Part shown: piece after piece, positions 24,601 to 36,974 of the stretch
How positions within the stretch are numbered: the first letter of the stretch is position 1
How the letters are laid out: each line of letters starts with the position of its first letter
From: Microplitis mediator
Lineage: Eukaryota; Arthropoda; Insecta; Hymenoptera; Braconidae
Reading direction: 5' to 3'
Length of the DNA: 64,000 nucleotides
Assembly: GCF_029852145.1 (NCBI RefSeq)
Contig: NC_079977.1
Coordinates: forward strand, 13,822,640-13,886,639
Program-made: the position numbers and the translations under genes
Notes under the pieces: model-generated
Database searches by the model: none
What the model was told of the DNA's origin: nothing
Seen by the model: only the letters and a program-made list of their open reading frames with translations

Positions 24601-27600
24601 TTGTTTTATCTCGTTTTTTGGAAAAAAAATTTTTTTTTTCTCTTTACCTTACATTTACTGAATAACTAACGCAAAAATGAAAGAAAATCTGAAAAAAATT
24701 GATTTTTTCATTTTGATAACGATTAGACAATTTAAGGAACAAAACTTGTTCCTTTAATTGTTTTGCAAAACTTTGAGCAATCGGACCAGACAAACGGTTC
24801 AATGGATCAATCTGAAAATTTCCAGGGTTTTTGAGGGTACATTAAGCTATAAAATTACCTGGCAACATTATTTTTTTTATTAATATTTGCATAGTAATGA
24901 TGAGTTGACTAAAAAACCAGAAAATGGCCATTTTTTAAGGGTTTTTCAAATGGATATCACGGATGAAAATAAATATGTTTTTTGAAAAAATCGAAAATGG
25001 AGCTTGTAGGAAATTTATTCAAGTTTCTTAAACTGCCCTTTAAATTACTGTGCGGCCATTATTTGCTGAGATATCAATAATCAAAGACAAAAGAATCCTT
25101 TTTCATTTGAAGGCTGATATCTCAGCAGGAAATTGACGTACAGAGAAACAAAAAAAGCAAATTGTAGCTGAATAAATTTCCTAAGCGAGCCATGAATTTG
25201 TTTTTTTGAAAAAATTTTACCCGGCCCCGTAGACCTTAAAAACAAAACCAAAAAATTTAGAAAAATTTTGTCTCGACCTTTTTCTTATGATTCCACAAAA
25301 ACCGTGGCTCGAAAAAATATACTGCTGGAAGATCTTCAAACTAGAGATTTCAAGCTTCAATTTGCTTTTCTTGTTTTTTTGATACGATTATTTTTCACGA
25401 AAATACAGCCTTCTAGAGATCACTAAAAAATTTATAAAATTTTTTTGTTCCTTTAATTTTTTGGATAAGTGTCTTTTAACAGATTCCCATTTTGATAAAT
25501 GTATATCATACACGGAAAAAACAATATAGTAATGGCGATTCTCTGGGATAGTGCTGAGTACTTTCTGTAAAAGAAAAATTTTAGCCAGTACTGTATCCCA
25601 TATAGGAAGAAACGATAGGCCCAAGCTTGGCCGAGGCTTGGTGCAAGACTTATTAACTCTGGGGAAAGCTTGAAATCCAAGCTTGGCCCAAGTCTGTCTA
25701 AGCATCGAAATGATAACACCCAGCCAAGCTTGAGTGACAGTGTTGTGCCAAGACTGCATCTAAGTATTGGCCCAATATCGAGAGCCAGTGTTGTGCCAAG
25801 ACTGTTGCTAAATAAGCACCTATGCTTATTAAGAATAAATTTAAAAAAAAAAAAAATATTAGTAGACATGTGCGGGATGGTAAGATGTGGAAATAAATTT
25901 GTACACAGAGAAATCAGGTGGATCGATGAAACTAATTTTTTTTTTTGCATTTGCTGGGTCTCGAACCTGGTCCTTCATGACTGCTATGCAAGCGTCTTAT
26001 CCACTAGGCTGTTACGCTATTCACAGAAGCCAGGGGTTTTTAGGTACTATTTGTTATTTAGACTGGTAAACTAAGGCTTGTCACTTGCATAATGGCTGAA
26101 CCTTGTCCCAAGACTGGCAAACCAAGGCTTGTCACTTGAGCATTGGCTGAACCGTGTCCCAAGACTGCCAAGCCAAGGCTTGTCACTTGAGCATTGGCTG
26201 AACCTTGTCCCAAGACTGGCAAGCCAAGATTTGTCACTTGAGCATTGGCTGAACCTTGTCCCAAGACTGGCAAACCAAGGCTTGTCACTTGAGCATTGGC
26301 TGAACCGTGTCCCAAGACTGCCAAGCCAAGGCTTGTCACTTGAGCATTGGCTGAACCTTGTCCCACGACTGGCAAACCAAGGTTTGTCACTTGAGCATTG
26401 GCTGAATCTTGTCCCAAGACTGGCAAACCAAGACTCGTCACTTGAACGTTGGTCGGATCTCGGACCAACCTTGGGAGGCCGAGCCTTGGTAGCCCAGTAT
26501 TGTGCCAAGACTGGCCCCGTTGTCAATATTTGTTTTCCTACAAGTGATACTATCTAAACTGTATCCACTACTGGCCGGAACAGTACTCAACACTACAACT
26601 ATGTATGGCCATACATGCCCATACGTGGACCATGTACGGCCATATATGTTTAATTAATCACGGGCATACATGGTCATATATAGTCATACGTTTCTATGTA
26701 TGGCCATACATGGACTATAAAGGCCATATATGTTCAATTAATCATTGGCATACACGTTGATAAATTGACTAAATTAACATAAATGTATAGTAGAGATTAA
26801 TATAAATAAATTAAATAAATCAATGCCATTTAATTTAAAAAATTCATATAAATTTATTTAAGAAATAATATTTAATAAATTAATATAATCAAATTACAAG
26901 TTTAAATTCCATTAATTACTTTTAGTATAAAATTAACAATGCTTAATAAAAGTAACGAAGTACTTCAAACCATTGGAAAAGTTTAAAATTTTAATGACAG
27001 TTACAATTCACTTATAGCTACAATTTAATATTATCACTTATTAATTATCATGATTAATTAATTCCCATTATAAAATAAACAATTCATGATAAATGCAATA
27101 TTTGTTTTAATCGCCCACAATCGTAAGTATGAAGTCTTTTAGCCATTTTTAAATGTAATTTCCACAGAATTGTTATTTATCGTACTACCGTTTAATCACG
27201 ATAATAAACTATTTATTACACCACTAATTTAGCATACCCGAGAAAAAATCACCAGGCCTGACCATGCTTGATCATGCATGATTCATGCAATATCATGCAT
27301 GGCCAAGCTTAATCATGAATGATCATGCCTGGATTTGCATGATTCATGCAATATCATGCATGGCCAAGCTTAATCATGAATGATCATGCCTGGATTTGCA
27401 TGATTCATGCAAAGGCATGCATGCCCATGCAAATCCATGCTCAATTGCACATGGTCATGCATGACGAGGAAAGAATAATTACACATGATTCATGCAACGT
27501 CATGTATGACCAAGCTCAGTCATGAATGATCATTCATGACACTGCACGAATTATGCAACGTCATGCATGACCATGTTAAATCATGTTCAATCGTACATGA

Positions 27601-30600
27601 TCGTGCATGACAAGAAAGGAATAGTCACACATGATTCGTGCAACGTCACGCATGACCAAGCTCAGTCATGAATGATCATTCATGACACTGCACGAATTAT
27701 GCAACGTTATACATGACCATGTAAAATCAAGCTCAATCATGCATGACTATATATAACGGGAAATTAATCATTATGCATGAGATTGCATGACTGAGTATGA
27801 GTTTCCATGAACATACATGACTATGCCCGATTCATATAAAGTGATATTCAATCATGTATGATCATGGATGAGAATGTATAATTATTAATGTATAATAATA
27901 ATTGAAATTAAAAAATTTTGTTGCTTAAAATTTATTTTTTAATAAATCAAAACTATTACATATATCATTTCCCACGCGCAATACATGGTGCATTGTTTTA
28001 ATTTGATTTATTGTAAGAAATAACAGTTTTCCACTTTCACGAATAGGCATTATATGAGTAATATTCACCTGATGTTCAACATTACAGAAAAATTTTGTAT
28101 GTTCAATAACAAATTCATCTAAAACAAAACATATTATTTTCTCAAACTCTACGAAAAATTGTATTGATCTATGAATAATTAAATCATTATCAGCCAAAGT
28201 TATCTGTACTGTAAAACTGTTAGTATTTATTGTTTTATAAGCCTTAAGGCTTAGACAAGACTAAGCATGGTCATGTATGAATCATGCACGATTAAGCATG
28301 ATTCATGCAAAGTCATATCTGATCATGCAAAAAAATACAATCGAAATCCGATCGAGCTTGAATCAGATCTAATCGAAGTTTTTAATCAGGAATAATCAAA
28401 TATTTTTGATGAACAAATTTGAATAATTGAACATCTATTTTTATTTTGAAGTTAGTAGTTAAAGTTATTTTATTTTTTTTATCGATTAAAATAAATTCAA
28501 TTTATATTTTTTTATTCAACTAATAATTAAAATTAATCTTTTTTTTCTAAAAAATAATTAAAATAGATTCAATTACAATTTTTTTTTTTTAATAATTGAA
28601 GAATTGAATTGATAAATTCTTGCGAAATTGATAATGATAGTCAATACAATTGCATATTTCTTTTTTTTTTAAATGAATAATTAAGATTAATGTAATTTTT
28701 TAATTTGTTTGTAATTTATAACTAGAATTATTTTCATTCATTATTAAAAAGATATGTAATAACCAAATCAAAATTGAATTCGAATGATATTTTATTTTTC
28801 ACAACCGGAGTTTTTAAAAGATGTTAAGAATCGTCGTAAACTGTACAGGACAGGTCAGCCTAGTGGACAGCGGACGTGCTTTATAACACGACGGTTGCGC
28901 TTTCGAGACCCGTCCCGGGTTAAATTTCAATAACACTTTTCAGCCAGTAAACATTAACTATACATCAATACTAACACAATAAGTTAATTTAAAATTGACT
29001 TATCATCATTTTTATTTTTTAAAATAATTTTAGGGATTGTGCTTGATCAGGACTGATCATGCTTGGTCAAACATGATTATGCTTGCTCAAGCATGATCAT
29101 GCCTGAATATTTGCCAGCTATGAGCATGCGTGATCATGCTTGGTCAGGCATGATCACGCATGCTCATGGCTGGCAAATATTGAGGCATGATCATGCATGA
29201 GATTAACGCATGATCATGCATGATCAGGTCTGATGATTTTTTCCTGGGTAGTAACAAATTATATACAAACGAATTCATATAAAATTATTTGTATTATATA
29301 GTTATTTAATTAAAAATTTCAAATCCTCATGAACCGCCTTTGATTGTAAAATAATATTGCAATTTCTGGTTCCGAATGAAGATTAAAAACGATTTAAAAC
29401 AATTAAAAATTTGATCGTTTTTAATCCTTTTTAATCATCAATTGACGATTCATGACGATTTAAAACGATTAAAACCGTTTTAATCGTCACAAATCGTTTT
29501 GTTTAATCAGGGATGGTTGATTAAACAACCCTTTACTTACAAAATTTTTATCATGAATTTAAGCTCATTTAGTATACAGTCGATTCTGTCTAAAGGTTCT
29601 CTGCCTAAAGGTTCCCGCTGTCTATAGGTTCCAGGATACATTGCTTAAAGGTTCCCGGATATTCCCCCACCCGCTTTCTCGAGTGACGAATCACAATTCA
29701 GTTTTCGAGCGCTAACTGTAAATGCACGTTTTTTTGAGGTTATGTTTACTACGCAATGTGTTCGTTTTAGCGTGCGCCTCGGCGCTCGAGGGGAATATAT
29801 TGTAGGGGAAGTGCTGATGGTGGGGAGGGAACCTTTAGGCAATGGTCCTGTCCCGACGTGGAACTTTTAGACAGAGTCGACTGTATTATGTAAATGTAAA
29901 TATACCTTAACGAAGACAGTACTTAGGTGTATGCAATGTTCAATCAGGGTGTATCACTTTTAAGTCATCGATTAATTTTTCATCAAAATCAATTATTTAA
30001 GATAAACCAATATGATCAATAATTTAATTAAAAAATAGATTTACTAATAATTCCAGAGATATGCATTTTATAATTAGTACTTTATTCTTATTTGAAATAA
30101 ACTTTTTAATTCAAAAACCAAATATCATTTACTTCGAAACAATGTTTTTCATAATTAAATTCTAGTATGCACTACATTATATACTTAATACCGTTGGAAA
30201 GCCACGAATCTATCAGAAAAATTCCGAGAATATATTGACAGTACACCCACAAAACTCCGCAAAAACTCCAACAAAACTCCGAGTGTCAAAGCCGCTAAAA
30301 CTCCGACGATACACCGACAAAACTCCGTGAAAATCCTAACAAAACTCCGGAGAAACACCGACAAAACTCCAAGAAAACACCGGCAAAACACTGACGAGAG
30401 TCTAAAAAAAAACACAGTGAAAACTCCAGGCGAACGACGACCAAACTCAAAGAAAACACGAGAGAAACCTTATCTCGTAACTGCACAAGAAACGTCGCCC
30501 TTTTACCATCAAAACATCGTCGTAACTCCGTCGATACACTGTGGAAACACTGTAAGGGAGTTAACACCGTAGAAACTCCGTGTTTTCACCACGTTTCTAC

Positions 30601-33600
30601 GGTGTCATCAAAACCGCTAGGGTATTCAAAATTTATTTGGTATATTTATAGTAATGCGTTTATTTATTTTCATATATTTTTATGTACACTGGTCACAGAA
30701 ATTAAGGGATAGAAAAATATCCGAAATTTTTAGGTGATTTTCAACATGCTGTAACTCGGTGAAAAATGGTCGTAGAAGAAAATTAAAAAAGCAAATTGTA
30801 GCCTCAAGGTTCTAGTTTTCAGATCTGGACCTCAAAATTTTTTATCATGTACGGTTCCGGAGTAATCATAAGAAAATCAACAAACAAAAAATTTTCAAAA
30901 TTTTTGCTGGTCTTTCAATACCTCTATGGGCGTCAATAAATTTTTTTAAACAATCCGACCGTATGACTTTTCTAGGAAATTTTATGCCCTTTAATTTGGC
31001 GGCCTGAAAAAGTCTCTACGGCGATTTGGCGCCGAGTTATCATTGATCAAAGCAAAAAAGTCTATTTTGGCTTTGATAATCAATAACTTTGTTGGTCGTG
31101 CAGAGAATAGAAGCAGGGTTTCGAAAACTGGAAAACATTTTCTATAAGGCAAAATTAGTGGCATTTGATAGAAAAAATTTTTTTAAAGCGATATTGTTTA
31201 GTGAAAAACAGGTCAAAATTCACAAATTTAAGGATATTGGGAAATCTTGCTATAACTTTGGATATAACAGATAAACAAAGGATATCTTCATCTTTTTTTC
31301 AACCTCAAAGTGTCCTGAAAAAACCCTAAAAATTTCAAATCGCTGCGATTTTTCTTTCTTAATGCCCCGAAGCTTTAAATTTATCGATTTTGTCAAAAAT
31401 CACCATGATTGGTAGTTTCTTGGATTTTGTTTATTTTTTCGATTTGAAAATATTTTTTTCACCGATAATCTTCATTTCTTTGATCAAAAAGATCGATTAT
31501 CGAAAAAAATTAAAAAAAAAAAATTTTGAAAGTTTTTTTTTTCAAAAATTTTTTTTTTGTTGTATTCGCAATGATTTATCATTGTCAAAACGTATGTTTG
31601 TTAAGTTGACATTTAAAGCCCTGATTAAAAAACTGAATTGAAAAGTATTGAAAAAGATGAGAAATGAATCCTTTCGAATACTTTCTATACCCCAAGGTTT
31701 TCATTTTGACATAAAATGAATACTTTTCAATCCCAAAATAATGAAAGAATTTCGGAACTTCCGAGGAATTGAAAAAGATTCAAATGAATTGATATTTTTA
31801 ATCTTTCTGAATTTTTCTCAATACCAAAATAATCCGACATTTCGGATCAAGTTTGGGATTGAAAAAGATTGAAATGAATTGAAATTTTTGAATCTCTCTG
31901 AATCCTTCTCAATACCTGAATGATCCAATATTTCGGGTCATGTGTGGGATTGGAAATGATTGAAATGAATTGAAATTTTTGAATCTTTCCGAATCCTTCT
32001 CAATACCTAAATAATATCACATTTCGGGTCATGTGTGGGATTGAAAAAGATTGAAATGAATTGAAATTTTTGAATCTTTCCGAATCTTTCTCAATACCTA
32101 AATAATCTGACATTTCGGATCAAGTGTGGGATCGAAAAAGATTGAAATGAATTGAAATTTTTGAATCTTTCCGAATCCTTCTCAATACCTAAATAATCCG
32201 ATGATGAAATGATGAAGGATTGAATTCTTTTCAATACTTTCGAATTCCACTTTGGAATTTGAAAGTATTCAAACGATCGAAATTTCAATTCCATTCAATA
32301 CTTTCCAAAACCGCCGAGGGATTGAAAAGAATTGAAATAATTTTCAATACTTTTCAATTCACTTTTTTAATCAGGGAGCAGATGCAATTACAGCGGTAAA
32401 AAAAATTGAGGATTTTTTATTGACAATGATAAATCATTGCGAATACATCAAAAAAAAAAATTTTTTTTCAATTTTTTTTTTTTTTTAATTTTTTTCGATA
32501 ATCGATTTTTTTGATCAAAGAAATGAAGATTATCGGTGAAAAAAATATTTTCAAATCGAAAAAATGAACCAAAACCGAGAAACTACCAATCATGGTGATT
32601 TTTGACAAAATCGATAAATTTAAAGCTTCGGGGCATTAAGAAAGAAAAATCGCAGCGATTTGAAATTTTTAGGGTTTTTCCGGGACACTTTGAGGTTGAA
32701 AAAAAGATGAAGATATCCTTTGTTTATCTGTTATATCCAAAGTTATAGCAAGATTTCCCAATATCCTTAAATTTGTGAATTTTGACCTGTTTTTCACTAA
32801 ACAATATCGCTTTAAAAAAATTTTTTCTATCAAATGCCACTAATTTTGCCTTATAGAAAATGTTTTCCAGTTTTCGAAACCCTGCTTCTATTCTCTGCAC
32901 GACAAATACATCCGAAGTTTTTGATTATCAAAGCCAAAATAGACTTTTTTGCTTTGATCAATGATAACTCGGCGCCAAATCGCCGTAGAGACTTTTTCAG
33001 GCCGCCAAATTAAAGGGCATAAAATTTCCTAGAAAAGTCATACGGTCGGATTGTTTAAAAAAATTTATTGACGCCCATAGAGGTATTGAAAGACCAGCAA
33101 AAATTTTGAAAATTTTTTGTTTGTTGATTTTCTTATGATTACTCCGGAACCGTACATGATAAAAAATTTTGAGGTCCAGATCTGAAAACTAGAACCTTGA
33201 GGCTACAATTTGCTTTTTTAATTTTCTTCTACGACCATTTTTCACCGAGTTACAGCATGTTGAAAATTACCTAAAAATTTCGGATATTTTTCTATCCCTT
33301 AATTTCTGTGACCAGTGTATATAGTATTTTATTTTAGGAAATTAATTTTTATACCGTTTTTAATATGAAATGATTTTTTTTTCAATTATTCATTTATGAT
33401 TTGTGTCTTAGTAGATGTTTAAAATGCAGAAATTTATTTCACAGTGTTTTCAAAAATTGACTGGGATTAATGATGGCGATAGTATGTTAATTAACCCTTA
33501 ACGGCCACACCTCCCTCAGGCCTCATAACGGCCACATGGGGTAACTCATTACCCCACGCTGAAAAACCCGGCCAGACAAGATGTGTAAATGTTTTTGAGA

Positions 33601-36600
33601 CTTTTAACTAATTGGGTCATGTTCGTTGACGAGTTCTTCAATATTTCTAATGGTTTAACTTGGTTAATTTATAGATGGCGTTCTAAAAACTGGTCATATA
33701 GGTCAAAATTCTGAAAAAATGGCTTTTTTTGCAAAAAAATTCACTACTCCGCCATTTTGCAATATTAACTACTAAAACTTTAGGGTTGTCCGCACAATAT
33801 ATACCACTACCACAAATAAATAACAGTATCCACCAATTCTTCAAAAAGTATATTTATTTTGCGAAATTACTGGAAGGAAAAATGAAAAAAATTACAAATC
33901 ATGAAATTGACTTCTTTTGCGTTTTATTGTCTTAAAAATACATATTTATGAATAATAAATATGTATTTTAGTAGAGCACCATTTAAATATAGTGGAAACC
34001 TAAACATGCAAACCTCTCAACCCTCGCAGATTTGAATCACGGTGGAAACACCGTGGAAGTGTAAACACCGTGGATCCACTGTGGTAACACGGTGGGTTTG
34101 TTCCATTTCACCACCGGGTATACACAGTGTTTCCACTGTGATTACGCAGTGTATCCACCGTGATTCCACGGTGGCTTTGTGCTATTTCACCACCGTGGTT
34201 TCACGCTGTATCCACCGCGTAATCACAGTGAAACTCCGTGTATACACGGTGGTAAAGCCACCGTGGAATCATGGTGGATACACCGCGTAATCAGAGCCCG
34301 GGAAAAAATCAGCATGCATGATCATGCCTGAGCAGGCTTAAATCTCATGGATGATCAGGCCTGAATTTTGGCCAGACATGAACAGGCATGATTTTGCCTG
34401 AGCAGTCATGATCATGCATGATTCTGCCTGAGAAGTCATGATCGTGCCCAGTCATGCATGATCAGACCTGGATTTTGGCCAGACATGATCATGCATGACC
34501 ATACATTATCATGCATGATCATTAGACTGGGCCAAAAAAATCGACTATTTTTTTTTTTAACGATACTGTGGAAATATTATTTGGGATGACAAAAAAAAAT
34601 TATTGTGAAAATTTGAGCCCTTAATTTTGATATTAAGAGGTGTCCCTTATTAAACAAAAGGATTCAAAAGTATTAAAAAGGATTTGATTTTTAATCGTTT
34701 TGAATACTTTCTAATTCTTCAAATCCTTTTTAATACTATCTCTTACGGGCGTTTAACATGTGAAATCATTTTTAATACTTTTATTTAACAAGGGGTATCA
34801 TCGCAATTTTCGATTTTTTTTAAATAAGCGGGTTTTTGTCTCATAACTCTCAATCCATCGAGATAAACGGAATCGACTCCGATACATTTTTTGAAGGAAA
34901 TTTGATGCTCTACAAAAAAGGTCTGATTAAAATTTTTCGTCAGATGAACCGTTTTCTTATAATCATGCTTTGAACGTTGGTATGATTTTAAAATTTGATT
35001 GTTCAACTTTAGAATTTTGTAATTCATGTAAAAATAAGTTTCCGGAAAAAAACAATGAATATTTTTGAAGGAAATTGAATGCTCTACAAAAAAAGTCCCT
35101 TAACAATTTTCGCTAAATTCACTCCTTCAAAAGTTATTCAAGATTATTGAAGTCGTTTTACATAACTTCAACCTTGAATAACTTTTGAAGGAATGAATTT
35201 AGCGAAAATTGATAAGAGACTTTTTTTGTAGAGCATTCAATTTCCATCAAAAATATTCATTGTTTTTTTCCGGAAACTTATTTTTACATGAATTACAAAA
35301 TTCCAAAGTTGAACAATCAAATTTTAAAATCATACCAACGTTCAAAGCTTGATTATAAGGAAACGGTTCATCTGACGAAAAATTTTAATCAGACCTTTTT
35401 TGTAGAGCATCAAATTTCCTTCAAAAAATGTATCGGAGTCGATTCCGTTTATCTCGATGGATTGAGAGTTATGAGAGTTATGAGACAAAAACCCGCTTAT
35501 TTAAAAAAAATCGAAAATTGCGATGATACACCTCTTAATATCAAAATTAAGGGCTCAAATTTTCACAATAATTTTTTTTTGTCATCCCAAATAATATTTC
35601 CACAGTATCGTTAAAAAAAAAAATAGTCGATTTTTTTGGCCCAGTCTAATGATCATACATTATCATGCATGATCTTCCCTGAGCAGGCATATGATTTTGT
35701 AATCTGTGATTCCTCTTGAGCACGTTTGGTCGTATTTAAATATTGGCTGCTTATGAAAAATACGATCAGGCATTCCCATACATGAGCACGCGTTATTATG
35801 CATGCACATGCATTCCCATAGCTTATTTATTTGAAAGATGTTGCTGTAAGTATTAGAAACTAAGGTATATAATTAATCGTACTATACAAATGATAGAGAG
35901 TAATTTATCAATTTTCATTGGTTCTTTTATTTTGAACTTTCATTAAAAACTGTTTTTAACATATTATTCACTTAATGCATTAAACAATTAATATTTATGA
36001 ATACAAATTTAAATTTAGCGAAAACCATCTATATATAGTGGAAACCTAAACATGCAAACATGCAAATAACCTTCTCAATAAGACAATTTATAGATAAATT
36101 GAGAAAAAATATCGATAGCCCGAATGAATACAAATATGAACGAGTATGCTTAGTCATTTATGATCAAGCCTGAATATTTATAAATAGTTTTCACTATTTG
36201 CATATAACCGATGATGATCATGTCTGCACCGTGCATGATCATGGATGACAGAGCATGCTCAACCATGACCTTTCCCGAGGGATTCCATCTCGAGATACAA
36301 TGATTTCTAACGTAAGTCATGAGCAAGCCTGATCTAGAATGAATCATGCATGATCATGCTTGATCACAAATGAGTTATACATGATCAAGTATGAACCACG
36401 TATGGTCATGCGTGACAGAGCATGCTCAATCATGACCTTTCCTGATAAATAATATCTCTGTAGACAATTATTCATAACGTAAGTTATGAGCAAGTCTAAT
36501 CTAGAATGAGCCATGCATGATCATGCTTGATCACCAATGAGTCATGTCTGGCCATGAATGAGTTATGCATGATCAAGTATGAACCATGCATGGTCATGCA

Positions 36601-36924
36601 TAATAGAGCATGCTCAAGCATGACCTTTCCTGATGGATAATATCTCTGGATACAATTATTTCAAACTTAATGCATGCGCAAGCTTGATCTAGAATGAGTC
36701 ATGCATGATCATGCTTGATCACGAATGAGTCATGCATGATCATGCTTGATCACGAATGAGTCATGCCTGGCCATGAATGAGTCATGCAGGATCAAGCCTG
36801 AATTATGCATGAATCATGCACGATCAGGCACGAAAATAATTTTCACAGGCGTCTTTTTTTATCTAAATGAAACTTTTGAACCTGTTTTGAAGAAAAAAAA
36901 AAGTTTGTTATTTTTTGGATCACC

Positions 36925-36974
<50 letters not shown>

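Larger units (their letters stand above)
25549..26595. mobile_element. TIR element with TAGTGCTGAGTACT ends, tRNA-like core and 51-bp repeats
   Basis: Left TAGTGCTGAGTACT and right AGTACTCAACACTA are inverted with one mismatch. Left interior: AAGCTTGGCC / CCAAGACTG words. Middle: tRNA-like sequence (25948-26020). Right interior: a 51-bp tandem array (26070-26480) using the same CCAAGACTGGC word. Overlapping open frames of 120-165 codons on both strands come from the array and are not genes. Confidence 0.6.
27237..29248. mobile_element. 2.0-kb CCCGAG...CTGGG element with ATGATCATGC words and a tRNA-like core
   Basis: Starts CCCGAGAAAAAATCACC and ends GATGATTTTTTCCTGGG. TA on both sides is the target duplication. 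Word arrays (GCATGATTCATGCAA, ATGCATGACCATG) occupy 27240-27880 and 29035-29235. The middle holds an open frame of 90 codons (27925-28197, -) and a tRNA-like sequence (28850-28922). It is related to 2464-3910 by termini and words, but has a different core. Confidence 0.8.
34297..36834. mobile_element. CCCGGG-ended element with ATGCATGATCATG words, copy 2, right end lost
   Basis: Aligns with 2464-3840 closely, apart from a 1.13-kb insertion (34521-35650) and small duplications of a word block near 36700-36760. The right terminus is replaced at about 36835 by the end of a different fold-back element. Confidence 0.85.

Noticed and set aside
25388..26557. Several overlapping open frames of 120-165 codons
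   Set aside because: They cover a fold-back arm and the 51-bp array; opposite-strand frames are open at the same time, as expected from the repeat.
34785..35614. Two similar open frames (34785-35027 -, 35288-35614 +)
   Set aside because: They are the same sequence seen in the two arms of a fold-back element; no protein motif.
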